Source of the DNA: Roseobacter sp.
Lineage (GTDB): Bacteria > Pseudomonadota > Alphaproteobacteria > Rhodobacterales > Rhodobacteraceae
Length of the DNA stretch: 64,000 nt
Direction of reading: 5' to 3'
Assembly: GCA_024636495.1 (NCBI GenBank)
Contig: JAGXGZ010000048.1
Coordinates: 89,464 to 153,463, forward strand
Shown: positions 9,251 through 19,323 of the stretch, piece by piece
Layout: every line of letters begins with the position of its first letter
Position numbering within the stretch: position 1 is the stretch's first letter
Made by a program: the position numbers and the translations under genes
The notes under the pieces: model-generated
Database searches by the model: none
Seen by the model: only the letters and a program-made list of their open reading frames with translations
Told to the model about the DNA's origin: nothing

Positions 9251-9488
9251 AAATTTCAGTCGAGATTCGCTTTAGTTACGCCCCATTCCCGCCACATTCC
9301 TGCCACAATAGCCCCCCTAGTGCTGACAATCCCCACACCCCCTAAATATGGCTCATGGAATTTTCATCTTTTGGTGCGATCCTTGTTTTCAAAGGCTTTA
9401 TCGCAAAATCGACCTGTGTTACTCTGATTTCAATAATCAGAGGCCAGTCGAAAAATCGGCGGTCCAAGGCAGAGCAAAGGCAGTTATC
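9251..9488. other. Leader region of the DD-carboxypeptidase gene
   Basis: This 238-base gap holds a tandem pair of 11-base repeats (CATTCCCGCCA at 9284-9294 and CATTCCTGCCA at 9295-9305). It also holds a perfect 8-bp hairpin CTCTGATT-TCAAT-AATCAGAG at 9422-9442, ending 46 bases before the start codon. Both may regulate the carboxypeptidase gene. No open frame here looks real. Confidence 0.5.
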
Positions 9489-10961
9489 ATGAGAGCGCGG
9501 CGCGTGCAGCCGGCCCGTTATGGGCTATTTATTCTTGCGGCTATTTGGATCCTGGTGGTGCTTCCGCTAAGCGCCATGGCAGCGCCCTATGCCGCTTATG
9601 TCATCGACGCACGAACTGGCGAAGTGCTGCATTCGCGCAATGCAGACACACGTCTTCATCCTGCATCCCTGACTAAAATGATGACGCTATATATAGCATT
9701 CGATGCGATAAAGCGCGGCGAAATATCTTTGGATAGCCAAGTCAAGATCAGCCAACACGCGGCATCTGAACCCCCCAGCAAACTAGGCTTGAAAGCGGGC
9801 CAAACGATTGCGCTGCGGTATTTGATCCGTGCCGCAGCGGTAAAATCGGCAAACGATGCAGCGACCGCAATTGGCGAAGCAATTTCAGGGTCCGAGGCAA
9901 AGTTTGCCCGCAGGATGAACCAGACTGCAAAAGCCCTTGGCATGACCAACTCTACGTTCAAGAACGCACATGGCCTGACAGAGACGGGCCACATGTCAAC
10001 GGCAAAGGATATGACAACGATGGGGCGCCATCTGCTGTATGATTTCCCCGAGTACTACAATCTATTCTCCCGGATTACAGCCGATGCAGGCGTGCGCAAA
10101 GTCAGCCACACGAACCGCCGTTTTCTGGCCTCGTACAAAGGGGCGGACGGGATCAAAACAGGCTATACGCGTGCCGCAGGGTTCAATCTGACAGCGTCAG
10201 CCGAGCGCGGAAATGAACGTGTAATCGTCACCGTGTTTGGCGGAACATCGACCACCGCGCGAAATGCGAAAGTCGCTGAGTTGATGGACTTGGGCTTTCG
10301 CCGTGCCCCTTCCAAAGCGCCTTTGGTCAAACCTACGAAGCCTGTCTTTGCGGACGTCGAGGATAACTTGGTTGCCGCTAACACTGCGCCCACCCCGGGC
10401 GGAGCAGGCAAGACAATCCGCTTGGTCGGCGCCGTTACAACCTCCAAACGCCCCCAGTTGCGCCCCGCTGCCACTCAACAAGTCGTCGTCGCCACGGCTG
10501 AGGCACCACAAGCCACATCGGCGCTTTTGCCGTCCGACATAACCGCCGCGATCAAAGAAGCCGTCAAGACAGCCCCAGAAGCAGCTTTGAAAACGGCCAG
10601 CCTTGCTTCGGTTTCCCAACGTCCAACAGTGCGCCCTAAAGGCCTGATCGACTCTATTAATCCAATCAAAACCAAAAAACAGCCCGCCCAGCAAGAGGTC
10701 GTGACCCGTGTCTCGACATCAGGCGGACGGCATTGGGGCGTCAACATAGGCCGCTTCCCAAGCCGCAATGCAGCTGAAACGGTGCTTGTCAAAACGGCCC
10801 TGTCGGAAATTTCGACCCTGGATGGGACGTTGCGGAAGGTCGTCCAGCGGCCCCAAGGATTTGATGCAAACTTTTTGGGTATGACCCGCGAAACCGCAGA
10901 CCTTGCCTGCCGCAGATTGGCAGCACGCCAAGTCAGCTGCTTTATGATAGGACCCGGCTGA
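9489..10961 (+). CDS. D-alanyl-D-alanine carboxypeptidase with C-terminal SPOR domain
   Basis: A penicillin-binding protein that trims the terminal D-Ala of peptidoglycan stem peptides. The ATG at 9489 gives a signal anchor or leader (LFILAAIWILVVLPLSAMAA). The catalytic motifs are S60-L-T-K63, the SAN triad in VKSANDAATA, and KTGYTRAAG. Residues about 280-420 are a Pro/Ala/Thr-rich linker, and the last 75 residues form a SPOR domain (WGVNIGRFPSRNAAE...). SPOR domains bind denuded glycan at division sites, so septal targeting is likely. The enzyme part resembles DacA/DacC/DacF. Confidence 0.95.
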   Translation: MRARRVQPARYGLFILAAIWILVVLPLSAMAAPYAAYVIDARTGEVLHSRNADTRLHPASLTKMMTLYIAFDAIKRGEISLDSQVKISQHAASEPPSKLGLKAGQTIALRYLIRAAAVKSANDAATAIGEAISGSEAKFARRMNQTAKALGMTNSTFKNAHGLTETGHMSTAKDMTTMGRHLLYDFPEYYNLFSRITADAGVRKVSHTNRRFLASYKGADGIKTGYTRAAGFNLTASAERGNERVIVTVFGGTSTTARNAKVAELMDLGFRRAPSKAPLVKPTKPVFADVEDNLVAANTAPTPGGAGKTIRLVGAVTTSKRPQLRPAATQQVVVATAEAPQATSALLPSDITAAIKEAVKTAPEAALKTASLASVSQRPTVRPKGLIDSINPIKTKKQPAQQEVVTRVSTSGGRHWGVNIGRFPSRNAAETVLVKTALSEISTLDGTLRKVVQRPQGFDANFLGMTRETADLACRRLAARQVSCFMIGPG

Positions 10962-11070
10962 AAGTCACGTGCTGTTCTTGACCTTCTGACAACCAGTATC
11001 GTTGCCAGATTGGTTTAACGAAAAGCCACCGAAGATCTAAAATGAGGTCTGCACGAGGCTGCAATTGTGA

Positions 11071-12663
11071 TCAGGTCGTCGCCTGCAACAACGCCCGTGT
11101 GTAATCCGACGTCGGATTGTCATAAAGCGTATCGACATCGCCATATTCAACGACATCGCCGCGCTTCATGACCATCACCTTGTGCGACATCGCGCGCACG
11201 ACTTTCAAATCGTGGCTGATGAACAAATAAGCTAAACCGTATTTGCGCTGAAGGTTGCGCAGCAATTCCACGATCTGCACCTGCACGGTCATATCCAGAG
11301 CCGAGGTAGGCTCGTCCAGAACCAGCAGTTTCGGGCGGAGCACCATCGCCCGCGCAATCGCGATGCGCTGACGTTGACCACCGGAAAACTCATGCGGGTA
11401 ACGGTCCATCGTGGTCGGATCCAGCCCCACTTCCACCATCACGTCATGCACCAACTCGCGCGGATTGCGGTCTGGGTCAACGTTATGGATCGTCAGGCCT
11501 TCACTAATGATCTGCATGCAGGTCATGCGCGGGCTCAGGCTGCCGAACGGATCCTGAAACACGATCTGCATGTCTTTGCGCAGACGCCTTAGTTCCCGCG
11601 TAGACCAGCCGCGAACATCCTGACCCATAAAGTTGATCCCCCCTTCAGAAGCAATCAACCGCATAATCGCCAGCGCTATCGTCGTCTTGCCTGACCCCGA
11701 TTCACCAACAATTCCGATTGTTTCCCCTGCCCGGACAGACAAGCTTGCGTCATTGACCGCCTTTACATGATCCACAGTCTTACGCAGAAATCCTTGTTGG
11801 ATCGGAAACCAGACCTTCAGATGATCGGTGCTGGCAATCACCGGCGCACCCGAAGGCACGGGGTCGGGCCTGCCGGACGGCTCGGCCGCCAACAGCTTTT
11901 GCGTATAGGGGTGTTGCGGTCTATCAAAAATCTCGGCTGTCGGGCCTTGTTCGACAATTTCGCCATGTTGCATCACGCAAACGCGGTCGGCGATGCGTCG
12001 TACAATGCCAAGGTCGTGGGTGATAAACAAAAGCCCCATGCCTTCGCTGTCTTTCAGCTCTTTCAACAGGTCTAAAATCTGCGCCTGAATGGTCACATCC
12101 AGCGCCGTGGTCGGTTCATCCGCGATCAAAACGTCAGGCTTGTTTGCCAACGCCATCGCAATCATAACCCGCTGGCGTTGCCCGCCAGACAGTTGATGCG
12201 GATAGGCACCCAGACGGCTTTCAGCGTCGTTGATCCCAACCTTTTCCAGCAACTCAACAATGCGCAAACGCGCACCTGAGCCGACAACCCCTTGGTGCAG
12301 CGCCAGCGATTCGCCAAGCTGTTTTTCGATTGTATGCAGCGGATTAAGCGAGGTCATAGGCTCTTGAAAGATAAAGCTGATGTCATTGCCGCGCACCTTA
12401 CGCAGCAGTTTATCGTCAGCCCCAATCATTTGCTGCCCGTCATACAGAACCGAACCAGACACCTCGGCACTGTCGCCCAGCAACGACACCGCACTTAGCG
12501 CCGAAACTGATTTACCAGAACCGGATTCGCCGACAAGCGCTACGGTCTCTCCCCGGTTCAGAGTGAAACTGATGCCCTTTACAGCATGGGTTAGGGCACC
12601 CTCCTGACGGAATGATACGCGAAGGTCTTTGACGTCAAGCAGGGCAGAGGGGCGTTGTGTCAT
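11071..12663 (-). CDS. yejF: Peptide ABC transporter ATP-binding protein with two ATPase domains (YejF-like)
   Basis: A 530 aa protein with two full ABC cassettes. The first has Walker [15 protein letters not shown], signature [15 protein letters not shown] and Walker [13 protein letters not shown]. The second has [28 protein letters not shown] and [12 protein letters not shown]. Both carry the oligopeptide/dipeptide C-terminal region. It energises the Yej system, which takes up oligopeptides. The start at 12663 overlaps the stop of the preceding small membrane gene by four bases (ATGA), so translation is coupled. Confidence 0.95.
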   Translation of the reverse strand: MTQRPSALLDVKDLRVSFRQEGALTHAVKGISFTLNRGETVALVGESGSGKSVSALSAVSLLGDSAEVSGSVLYDGQQMIGADDKLLRKVRGNDISFIFQEPMTSLNPLHTIEKQLGESLALHQGVVGSGARLRIVELLEKVGINDAESRLGAYPHQLSGGQRQRVMIAMALANKPDVLIADEPTTALDVTIQAQILDLLKELKDSEGMGLLFITHDLGIVRRIADRVCVMQHGEIVEQGPTAEIFDRPQHPYTQKLLAAEPSGRPDPVPSGAPVIASTDHLKVWFPIQQGFLRKTVDHVKAVNDASLSVRAGETIGIVGESGSGKTTIALAIMRLIASEGGINFMGQDVRGWSTRELRRLRKDMQIVFQDPFGSLSPRMTCMQIISEGLTIHNVDPDRNPRELVHDVMVEVGLDPTTMDRYPHEFSGGQRQRIAIARAMVLRPKLLVLDEPTSALDMTVQVQIVELLRNLQRKYGLAYLFISHDLKVVRAMSHKVMVMKRGDVVEYGDVDTLYDNPTSDYTRALLQATT

Positions 12664-12962
12664 GGTATGAACGACATCAAGGCGAATACGCCCCATGCGG
12701 CCATCGGTGCGCATAGGATACGTAGCCAGACACTGGGCCATCTCATCAACGCAAGGCTCCAGCAGCCCAAAATGACTACGAAAGTGCTGGGCAGAAAACG
12801 CGTCTCAAGCACTCTGAACAAGAAACCGATCGTGTCCCCCGGAGCGGTGAAGATCAAAAAGCAGATGCGCAAGGTCACAGCAATCGCCACCCCCACAGAA
12901 CAGATATAGGAAATTGTCGCGAAAATACGCAGCGGGGAAGGGCGGGAAACAGCACCAGTCAT
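12660..12962 (-). CDS. Small membrane protein inside the yej operon, unknown function
   Basis: A 100 aa hydrophobic protein with about three membrane segments (IFATISYICSVGVAIAVTL, FLPSTFVVILGCWSLAL and ILCAPMAAWGVFALM). It is not a domain of a known ABC subunit that I recognise. It overlaps the yejE stop by four bases and the yejF start by four bases, both as ATGA. That is strong evidence that it is translated as part of the transporter operon. It could stabilise the permeases or couple them to the ATPase, but this is inference. Confidence 0.8.
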   Translation of the reverse strand: MTGAVSRPSPLRIFATISYICSVGVAIAVTLRICFLIFTAPGDTIGFLFRVLETRFLPSTFVVILGCWSLALMRWPSVWLRILCAPMAAWGVFALMSFIP

Positions 12963-14065
12963 GAAAACGTCTTTCTGGGGTCGAATGCGTCGCGGATGCC
13001 TTCAAAGATGAAGATCAGCAAGGACAACATGATCGCGAAGGTAAAAAATGCCGTAAACGCAAGCCACGGCGCTTGCAGGTTTTGCTTGGCCTGAAGAGTC
13101 AATTCGCCCAGTGACGGGGCCGAAGATGGCAAACCGAAACCCAGAAAATCAAGGATGGCCAACGTGCTGATCGTGCCCGTGATGATAAACGGCAGCATTG
13201 TCAGCATCGCAACCATTGCGTTGGGCAGCATATGGCGAAACATGATCGTGACGTTGCCCACACCAAGAGCACGGGCCGCCCGCACGTACTCCAAATTACG
13301 CGCGCGCAGAAATTCGGCGCGCACCACGCCCACCAAAGAAGTCCAACTGAACAGCACCAGTAGAAACACCAGCAGCCAGAAACTGCGCCCCAGAATGGCG
13401 AACATGATGATGATCACATACAGCGACGGGGTGGATGACCAGATCTCGATCACGCGCTGAAAGATCAGATCGGTCCAGCCGCCAAAGAAGCCTTGGACAG
13501 CGCCTGCGATGATACCGATCAGCGATGCCGCCCCGGTGACGATCAGGGTAAAGATGATCGACAGCCGGAAGCCATGGACAACCCGCGCCATCACATCGCG
13601 TTTGGTACCGTCGGTGCCCAGCCAATTTTGCGCATTAGGCGGCAAGGGGGCAGCACCGGGACGGTCAACGGCAGTGTTGAACGAATAGGGAATGATCGGC
13701 CAGATCGACCAACCTTTTTCAATCTCGGCCCCGTCTATTACCCCGTCTTGTGCATCTTCGATCAACAGATCAGGTTCGTCGAAACACGCGTCCATGCCGC
13801 CGGTCGCAATCAGGCATTTGACCTCCGGGTCGCGGTAAACTGCCTCGGTCTGGAAGTCGCCGCCAAATTCTGTCTCGGGATAGAACTTGAAGATCGGCAT
13901 AAAGTATTCGCCGCGGTAATTCACCAGAATCGGTTTGTCATTGGCGACGAATTCGGCAAACAGCGAGATGCCGAAAAGAATGGCGAAAATCCATAGGCTC
14001 CAATAGGCGCGGCGATTGCGGGTGAAATTGCGCCAACGCCGTTGGTTGAGGGGAGAGAGTGCCAT
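12959..14065 (-). CDS. yejE: Oligopeptide ABC transporter permease (YejE-like)
   Basis: Inner-membrane permease of 368 aa. It starts MALSPLNQRRWRNFTRNRRA, has one N-terminal membrane segment, a periplasmic insertion of about 130 residues typical of YejE, then the permease core with the EAA-type loop VRAARALGVGNVTIMFRHML. The start at 14065 is four bases after the yejB stop and has a GAAGGG site; the frame continues upstream into yejB without family similarity. It pairs with YejB to form the pore. Confidence 0.95.
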   Translation of the reverse strand: MALSPLNQRRWRNFTRNRRAYWSLWIFAILFGISLFAEFVANDKPILVNYRGEYFMPIFKFYPETEFGGDFQTEAVYRDPEVKCLIATGGMDACFDEPDLLIEDAQDGVIDGAEIEKGWSIWPIIPYSFNTAVDRPGAAPLPPNAQNWLGTDGTKRDVMARVVHGFRLSIIFTLIVTGAASLIGIIAGAVQGFFGGWTDLIFQRVIEIWSSTPSLYVIIIMFAILGRSFWLLVFLLVLFSWTSLVGVVRAEFLRARNLEYVRAARALGVGNVTIMFRHMLPNAMVAMLTMLPFIITGTISTLAILDFLGFGLPSSAPSLGELTLQAKQNLQAPWLAFTAFFTFAIMLSLLIFIFEGIRDAFDPRKTFS

Positions 14066-14069
14066 CAAA

Positions 14070-15158
14070 TCACCCTTCGCGCTTTTCAAAGTCGATGCGC
14101 GGATCGACGAAAACATACATCAAATCGGACAATATCCCGACCAGCAGGCCAATCAGGCCGAAGATAAACAGGGTGCCAAAGACGATGGGATAATCGCGCG
14201 CAACGGCGGCTTCGAACCCCAGACGGCCCAGCCCATCAAGGCTGAATATCGTCTCAATGATCAGTGATCCGCCAAAGAAAACGCCGATGAACACCGCAGG
14301 AAAGCCCGCAATCACAATCAGCATCGCGTTGCGGAACACGTGCCCGTACAGCACCTTGCGTTCCGACAGCCCCTTGGCGCGGGCGGTCATGACGTATTGC
14401 TTTTTGATTTCGTCGAGAAAACTATTTTTGGTCAGCAATGTCAGTGTCGCAAACGCGCTGATGGTCGAAGCAAGCACCGGCAAAGTGATGTGCCAGAAGT
14501 AATCACCTACCTTTGCCAGCGGGCTTAGCTGATCAAAGTTGTCCGACGTTAGCCCTCGGAGCGGGAAAACCTGCCAATATGACCCGCCCGCAAACAACAC
14601 CAACAACAGGATCGCGAACAAAAACCCCGGGATCGCATAAGCCGCAATGATCGCGCCGGATGTCCATGTGTCAAACGCCGTGCCGTCTTTGACCGCCTTG
14701 CGGATGCCAAGCGGGATCGACACCAGATAGGCGATTACGGTCGACCAAAGGCCTAGCGTGATGGACACTGGCAGCTTTTCCTTGATCAGCTCAATCACTG
14801 AAATCGACCGGAAATAGCTCTCTCCGAAATCGAAGCGCATGTAGTTCCACATCATATTGAGGAACCGTTCAAGCGGCGGTTTGTCAAAGCCGAACTCTTT
14901 CTCAAGCTCTGCAATAAATTCAGGTGGCAAGCCCCGCGCACCGACATAGTTTTCGTTCGCAGTGGCGACATCCGCGTTGCCCGCATCATTGCCACTGCCA
15001 GAGAACCCTTCGAACACATTGCCGCCGCCTTGGATACGGGCGATCGCCTGTTCAACCGGGCCACCGGGCACGAACTGCACCAGCGCAAAATTGATCAGCA
15101 TGATCCCGATCAACGTCGGGATAATTAGCAAAAGCCGTCGAAGGATGTAGGCGCCCAT
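14070..15158 (-). CDS. yejB: Oligopeptide ABC transporter permease (YejB-like)
   Basis: Inner-membrane permease, 362 aa. The N-terminus [20 protein letters not shown] is the hallmark of DppB/OppB/YejB proteins. A long insertion rich in Gly and Asn follows (residues 40-80), as in YejB, before the transmembrane core and the EAA loop [20 protein letters not shown]. It is closely followed by yejE and preceded by yejA, giving a yejABE(x)F operon. Confidence 0.95.
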   Translation of the reverse strand: MGAYILRRLLLIIPTLIGIMLINFALVQFVPGGPVEQAIARIQGGGNVFEGFSGSGNDAGNADVATANENYVGARGLPPEFIAELEKEFGFDKPPLERFLNMMWNYMRFDFGESYFRSISVIELIKEKLPVSITLGLWSTVIAYLVSIPLGIRKAVKDGTAFDTWTSGAIIAAYAIPGFLFAILLLVLFAGGSYWQVFPLRGLTSDNFDQLSPLAKVGDYFWHITLPVLASTISAFATLTLLTKNSFLDEIKKQYVMTARAKGLSERKVLYGHVFRNAMLIVIAGFPAVFIGVFFGGSLIIETIFSLDGLGRLGFEAAVARDYPIVFGTLFIFGLIGLLVGILSDLMYVFVDPRIDFEKREG

Positions 15159-15167
15159 GTTTGGCGT

Positions 15168-17099
15168 TTACCGCAACGCACCAGCAGCGCGCAAGGCGGC
15201 TGCTTTGTCTTCGTTGTACCACCAGAAATCAAGATATCCCAAAGCATACGCAGGCTGCCCTTCTGGGTGTTCGTACTGGTCGTAATATGCCGTCCAAAAG
15301 GTATCATTGTACCACGCGGGGATCATGAAAAACTCGTACCGCAAAGCCCGGTCAAGCGCCGTCATGCTGGCGTCTTCCTCCTCTTTGGTTTGGGCGCTAA
15401 GCGACTTCTCGATGATCGCATCAATCAAAGGACTGGCCAGACCTGCTGGATTGAAAAGCGAAAAGGCAGCCGCTTTTGATCCGTAGCGCTGCGCAAGCCC
15501 GGTTCCGGTGCCCAAGAACGCACCATAAGCGTCAAACACCAGATCATAGTCGCGATCCCTTTCGCGGGCCGTATATTGCGAGCTGTCGACTTTCTCGAGC
15601 ACGGCATCAATGCCCATGTTGCCAAGGTTGGACATAAAGTTTTCGATCACAGCCGACAGGGTCGCCGAGCCCGAGGAATTCAGCAAGAATGTCAGCCTCA
15701 GCGGCTTGCCATTCGCATCATAGCGCTTGCCATCGTCGCCCACGGCCCAACCCGCCTCGTCCAGCAACGACATGGCGCGGCGCAGGTTGCGACGGTCCAA
15801 AAGCCGTGTCGGATCAGAGGTATGAGGCGTGACTGCGGGTTCGGTCAACATCTGCGGTGGGACCAGATCACCAAGGGATTGCAGCACAGCAAGCTCCATC
15901 CCTTCGGGCGCGCCCATAGCCATGATCGGGGTATCTTGGGTGAAGGACGCGCGCGGCTTGAACAAGCCATATTGCAAGGATTCGTTGGTCCATTCAAAGT
16001 TGAAACCCAACGCAACAGCCTCGCGTACGCGCTTGTCTTGCAAGACCTCGCGGCCCAGATTGAAAACGATCCCCGATGGCGACGGGGGAGAGCCGTCGGG
16101 AATATCTTCTTTGACGACATAGCCCGCATCGACCTTGGGAAACTCATAGGCCGACGCCCACTGCTTTGAGTTTCCTTCGACCCGGAAGGTGTATTCGCCT
16201 GCCTTGAACGCCTCAAAAGCGGAATTTTCATCACCGAAATACTCCACCCGAATGGTGTCGAAATTATTCCGGCCCACGTTGAAAGGCAGGTCTTTGCCCC
16301 AATAATCAGGGTTACGTTTGTAGACGATGCGGCGGTTCACGTCGACGTCGTCAATCACATATGGGCCAGAACCGGGTGATGTCATCAAACGCGATTCGTC
16401 CAGACGTGCGCCAGTTTCGTCGTACCACTTCTTGGACCATGCGGGCACACCGCCCACTTGATCAATCAAGCTCCGGCGGGAAATGCCAGGCGTGAAGTAA
16501 AATTTAATCGTGTAATCATCAATCACTTCGACCTTAGGGATGCGTTCGCGCACGGCATCCGCATAAGACTTCAGTCCCTGATCCAACAACAAGTTATGAC
16601 TGAATGCGATGTCATTGGCCGTGACCGGATCACCGGTCGAAAACTTGGCGTCCTTGCGCATGTGGAAAATCACCCAGTCCTTGCTTTCGGGGTATTCAAG
16701 ACTTTCGCAAAGCAAACAGTAGGATTCGCCATAGACGTCAGCAGGTGCCGGCTCGCTGCCCGTCCCCTCGCCCAGCAAGCTTTCGTACATGACCGTGCTC
16801 AGCGCACCTCCGCGCCCTTTGCGCGAATAGGGGTTCATCGAATCAAACGTGCCCAAGGTAGAAATCGAAATCTCTCCGCCTTTGGGGGCGTCTGGGTTTA
16901 CATAGTCAAAATGGCTGTAGTCCGCCGGGTATTTCAGATCGCCATAGAACGAATAGCCGTGACTGCGGATCATCTTGTCGTCTTGGGCCTGGGCCGCGAC
17001 ACCGATCAACGCAGCCCCAAAGACCAAAAGCGTCGTCCACAAAATCTTAGATGTCGTATCGCGAGAGCGGGTTACTACGCGGGCGTTTGTCCGTGGCAT
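15168..17099 (-). CDS. yejA: Periplasmic oligopeptide-binding protein (YejA-like)
   Basis: Solute-binding protein of the SBP_bac_5 family, about 643 aa, slightly longer than DppA and normal for YejA. The leader ILWTTLLVFGAALIGVAAQA ends before QDDKMIRSHGYSFYG. The signature FDSMNPYSRKGR and later IKFYFTPGISRRSLIDQVG fit the family. Two in-frame ATGs lie close together at 17108 and 17099; the second has the AAGGA ribosome site eight bases upstream and was chosen. It captures peptides for YejBEF and is the first gene of the operon. Confidence 0.93.
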   Translation of the reverse strand: MPRTNARVVTRSRDTTSKILWTTLLVFGAALIGVAAQAQDDKMIRSHGYSFYGDLKYPADYSHFDYVNPDAPKGGEISISTLGTFDSMNPYSRKGRGGALSTVMYESLLGEGTGSEPAPADVYGESYCLLCESLEYPESKDWVIFHMRKDAKFSTGDPVTANDIAFSHNLLLDQGLKSYADAVRERIPKVEVIDDYTIKFYFTPGISRRSLIDQVGGVPAWSKKWYDETGARLDESRLMTSPGSGPYVIDDVDVNRRIVYKRNPDYWGKDLPFNVGRNNFDTIRVEYFGDENSAFEAFKAGEYTFRVEGNSKQWASAYEFPKVDAGYVVKEDIPDGSPPSPSGIVFNLGREVLQDKRVREAVALGFNFEWTNESLQYGLFKPRASFTQDTPIMAMGAPEGMELAVLQSLGDLVPPQMLTEPAVTPHTSDPTRLLDRRNLRRAMSLLDEAGWAVGDDGKRYDANGKPLRLTFLLNSSGSATLSAVIENFMSNLGNMGIDAVLEKVDSSQYTARERDRDYDLVFDAYGAFLGTGTGLAQRYGSKAAAFSLFNPAGLASPLIDAIIEKSLSAQTKEEEDASMTALDRALRYEFFMIPAWYNDTFWTAYYDQYEHPEGQPAYALGYLDFWWYNEDKAAALRAAGALR

Positions 17100-17227
17100 C
17101 AGGCTCATCCTTCACAAGAAACAACAGTGTATGGCAGTTCTACTATGTCATGTAAGCTAACGATCCTGAACGCCAAGATACAAGTTGCGAATATGTTATC
17201 TGAGTGAAATCTATCCGCAGAAAAGCA

Positions 17228-17256
17228 AAAGGCCGCCCAACATTAAGGCGGCCTTT
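17228..17256 (-). terminator. Bidirectional terminator between yejA and the cytochrome gene
   Basis: AAAGGCCGCC (17228-17237) pairs with GGCGGCCTTT (17247-17256) around a nine-base loop. On the minus strand the stem runs into TTTTGCTTTT, so it best serves the cytochrome c gene just upstream; the A-flanks make it usable in both directions. Confidence 0.88.
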
Positions 17257-17277
17257 ATAAAATCAGTATCTGAAAGA

Positions 17278-17787
17278 TTACTCGTCTAGGCTGTCGAGAT
17301 AGGCGATGACATTCGCGCGATCTTCAACCTTGTTCAGGCCCGCAAAACCCATCGTTGTCCCAGGTGCCCAAGCCGCTGGCTTTTCAAGAAAGGCGTTCAG
17401 GTTCTCTGGGGTCCAGACGTCTGCGCTTTGCTCAAGGTTGCCAGAGTAAGATGTATATCCCTCGGCACTGTCGATATCACGACCAACCACACCATAAAGG
17501 TACGGACCCACGGCATTTTCGCCCTGCACTGCTTTGTGGCATGCGCTGCATTTGCGGAAAACCTTTTCGCCTTCGCCAATATCGGCCGAAGCCAATACAA
17601 CAGAGAAATCTACGGCTTCTTCTTCGGGCGCGTCTTCTTCCGCCGAGGCTACTTCAATCACATAGCCAGCCTCACCATGTACTTCGTTATGGTAAACTTC
17701 TTCACTTACAAATTTGCCAAGCAAAAGAACAAGCCAAGCACCGAACAAGCCGGCAGCTACTTTGGTAATAGTCATTGTATCGAACAT
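17278..17787 (-). CDS. Membrane-anchored cytochrome c (CycM / c552 type)
   Basis: A 169 aa class I cytochrome c held in the inner membrane by an uncleaved N-terminal segment (TKVAAGLFGAWLVLLLGKFV). A Glu/Ala-rich spacer of about 40 residues follows. The haem motif is CSACH and the axial Met is in GTTMGFAGL. Membrane cytochromes of this build carry electrons from the bc1 complex to terminal oxidases in alphaproteobacteria. The start at 17787 gives the anchor directly; the frame continues upstream antisense to pheA without similarity. It is divergent from pheA and closed by its own terminator. Confidence 0.93.
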   Translation of the reverse strand: MFDTMTITKVAAGLFGAWLVLLLGKFVSEEVYHNEVHGEAGYVIEVASAEEDAPEEEAVDFSVVLASADIGEGEKVFRKCSACHKAVQGENAVGPYLYGVVGRDIDSAEGYTSYSGNLEQSADVWTPENLNAFLEKPAAWAPGTTMGFAGLNKVEDRANVIAYLDSLDE

Positions 17788-17919
17788 GCGTGAAGGTCCA
17801 TCGTTGGTATTCGGGCATCGTGTTGACGGTTTATCTATTGCTTTCCCTCCGGAGGGGCAAGGTGTAGTTACCGCGACGAAACGCCCCCATCGGTAAAAGT
17901 CTGATAAAGGACGCCTAAA

Positions 17920-18768
17920 ATGAGCCATATAATTGCACCTCGGATCGCTTTTCAGGGTGCTTTGGGCGCTTACAGCCACGAGGCTTGCCTGCAAGCGCGT
18001 CCTGATATGACGCCCGTCCCCTGCATGACATTCGAAGATGTGTTTCATGCCGTGCGCGAAGGCCGCGCCGATCTTGCAATGCTTCCGGTTGAAAACACCA
18101 CGTACGGGCGGGTTGCCGATATCCATCGTTTGCTGCCCAAAAGCGGGCTTCACATCATCGCCGAAGCTTTTGTGCGCGTCAGGATCAGCCTGATGGCCAA
18201 ACCCGGTGTGCCGCTTGAAGATATCAAACATGTACGTGCCCATATGGTGCTGATCCCGCAAGCGCGCAGTTGGCTGGATGCACATGGCATAACGTCAGAA
18301 GCAGCGACGGACAGTGCCGGCGCCGCTGAGGAGCTTGCCAATTCGGATGAACGCCATGTCGGTGTGTTGGCAAGCGACGTGGCCGCAGAAATCCACGGGC
18401 TGCATGTTCTGGCACGTAACATCGAGGATCTGGACCACAACACCACACGATTTTTGCTGATGGCCCCCAACATCGATTTGTCGCGCAGAACCCAGAACAT
18501 GATGACCACATTCGTGTTCGAAGTACGCAACATTCCGGCGGCTTTGTACAAAGCTATGGGGGGCTTTGCGACCAATGGCGTGAACATGACCAAGCTTGAA
18601 AGCTACATGGTCGGCGGATCATTTACAGCGACGCAGTTTTACGCAGACATAGAGGGGCATCCTGACGATGCGGGCGTGAAACGCGCTTTGGATGAATTGG
18701 GATATTTTACCAATATGCTTGAGGTGTTGGGTGTCTATCCGTCGCACCCAGACAGACATGGGGCCTAG
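17920..18768 (+). CDS. pheA: Prephenate dehydratase
   Basis: Converts prephenate to phenylpyruvate in phenylalanine synthesis, 282 aa. The N-terminal half is the periplasmic-binding-like catalytic domain (RIAFQGALGAYSHEA, LPVENTTYGRV, and the catalytic TTR in HNTTRFLLM). The C-terminal ACT domain (TTFVFEVRNIPAALYKAMG, KLESYMVGG) mediates feedback by phenylalanine. It is a monofunctional enzyme with no chorismate mutase part. The ribosome site AAGGA precedes the ATG. It is divergent from the cytochrome c gene. Confidence 0.97.
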   Translation: MSHIIAPRIAFQGALGAYSHEACLQARPDMTPVPCMTFEDVFHAVREGRADLAMLPVENTTYGRVADIHRLLPKSGLHIIAEAFVRVRISLMAKPGVPLEDIKHVRAHMVLIPQARSWLDAHGITSEAATDSAGAAEELANSDERHVGVLASDVAAEIHGLHVLARNIEDLDHNTTRFLLMAPNIDLSRRTQNMMTTFVFEVRNIPAALYKAMGGFATNGVNMTKLESYMVGGSFTATQFYADIEGHPDDAGVKRALDELGYFTNMLEVLGVYPSHPDRHGA

Positions 18769-18822
18769 AACACCTGAGTTTTGGCTAAGACCGGTCCAAC
18801 AATGCCTTAGCGACGATCCACG

Positions 18823-19290
18823 TCATTTTGACTTCTGATACCGATCTTCCATGTCTTTGGTGTACTCAGCGACACGCAGCTTGTACTTTTTGGTCAACGA
18901 GGTCTTTGCGAGTTTCAATGACTGTACCAAAAGGCGCGCCGACAATGTCTTTGGCTTGATCTCAAGCGTCGAGACAAGGCGCGTTCGGCTGCGTGAAAGC
19001 GCCATCAACTCAAATGCCATCTCTCCAACCAGACCTGGCGAAACGGTCTCTAGCCGCATTTCGGTGGGTTTTTCGAACGATACCATTTCGATTTTCACCT
19101 CACGGCGTTTGCCGCGCATATCAAAAGCGGCTTCCCACTTCATGCCGGTGGCAGGATCGGTCAGTTTATCAACACGCTGCACTTCTGCACCGCGCCGCAT
19201 CGCTGACCGCTCGAACGTATCAAATTCGCATAGCATTCCGAAAACAACGTCAATCGGTGCTTCGATATCTTCTTTAGTCGAGAACTTCAT
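18823..19290 (-). CDS. SRPBCC (START-like) family protein
   Basis: A 155 aa cytoplasmic protein without a signal. The N-terminus KFSTKEDIEAPIDVVFGMLCEFDTFE is the first strand and helices of the SRPBCC hydrophobic-cavity fold, and the long C-terminal helix (LVQSLKLAKTSLTKKYKLRV) closes it. Such proteins bind lipids or other hydrophobic ligands; no ligand can be named. It lies 33 bases downstream of nudC's stop, same strand, so the two may be cotranscribed. Confidence 0.85.
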   Translation of the reverse strand: MKFSTKEDIEAPIDVVFGMLCEFDTFERSAMRRGAEVQRVDKLTDPATGMKWEAAFDMRGKRREVKIEMVSFEKPTEMRLETVSPGLVGEMAFELMALSRSRTRLVSTLEIKPKTLSARLLVQSLKLAKTSLTKKYKLRVAEYTKDMEDRYQKSK

Positions 19291-19323
19291 GCGCTTGCCC
19301 GTTCATTTTTCGTAAGGATCACT

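Noticed and set aside
15576..16169. 197-codon plus-strand frame
   Set aside because: It is antisense to yejA; its composition is that of a shadow frame.
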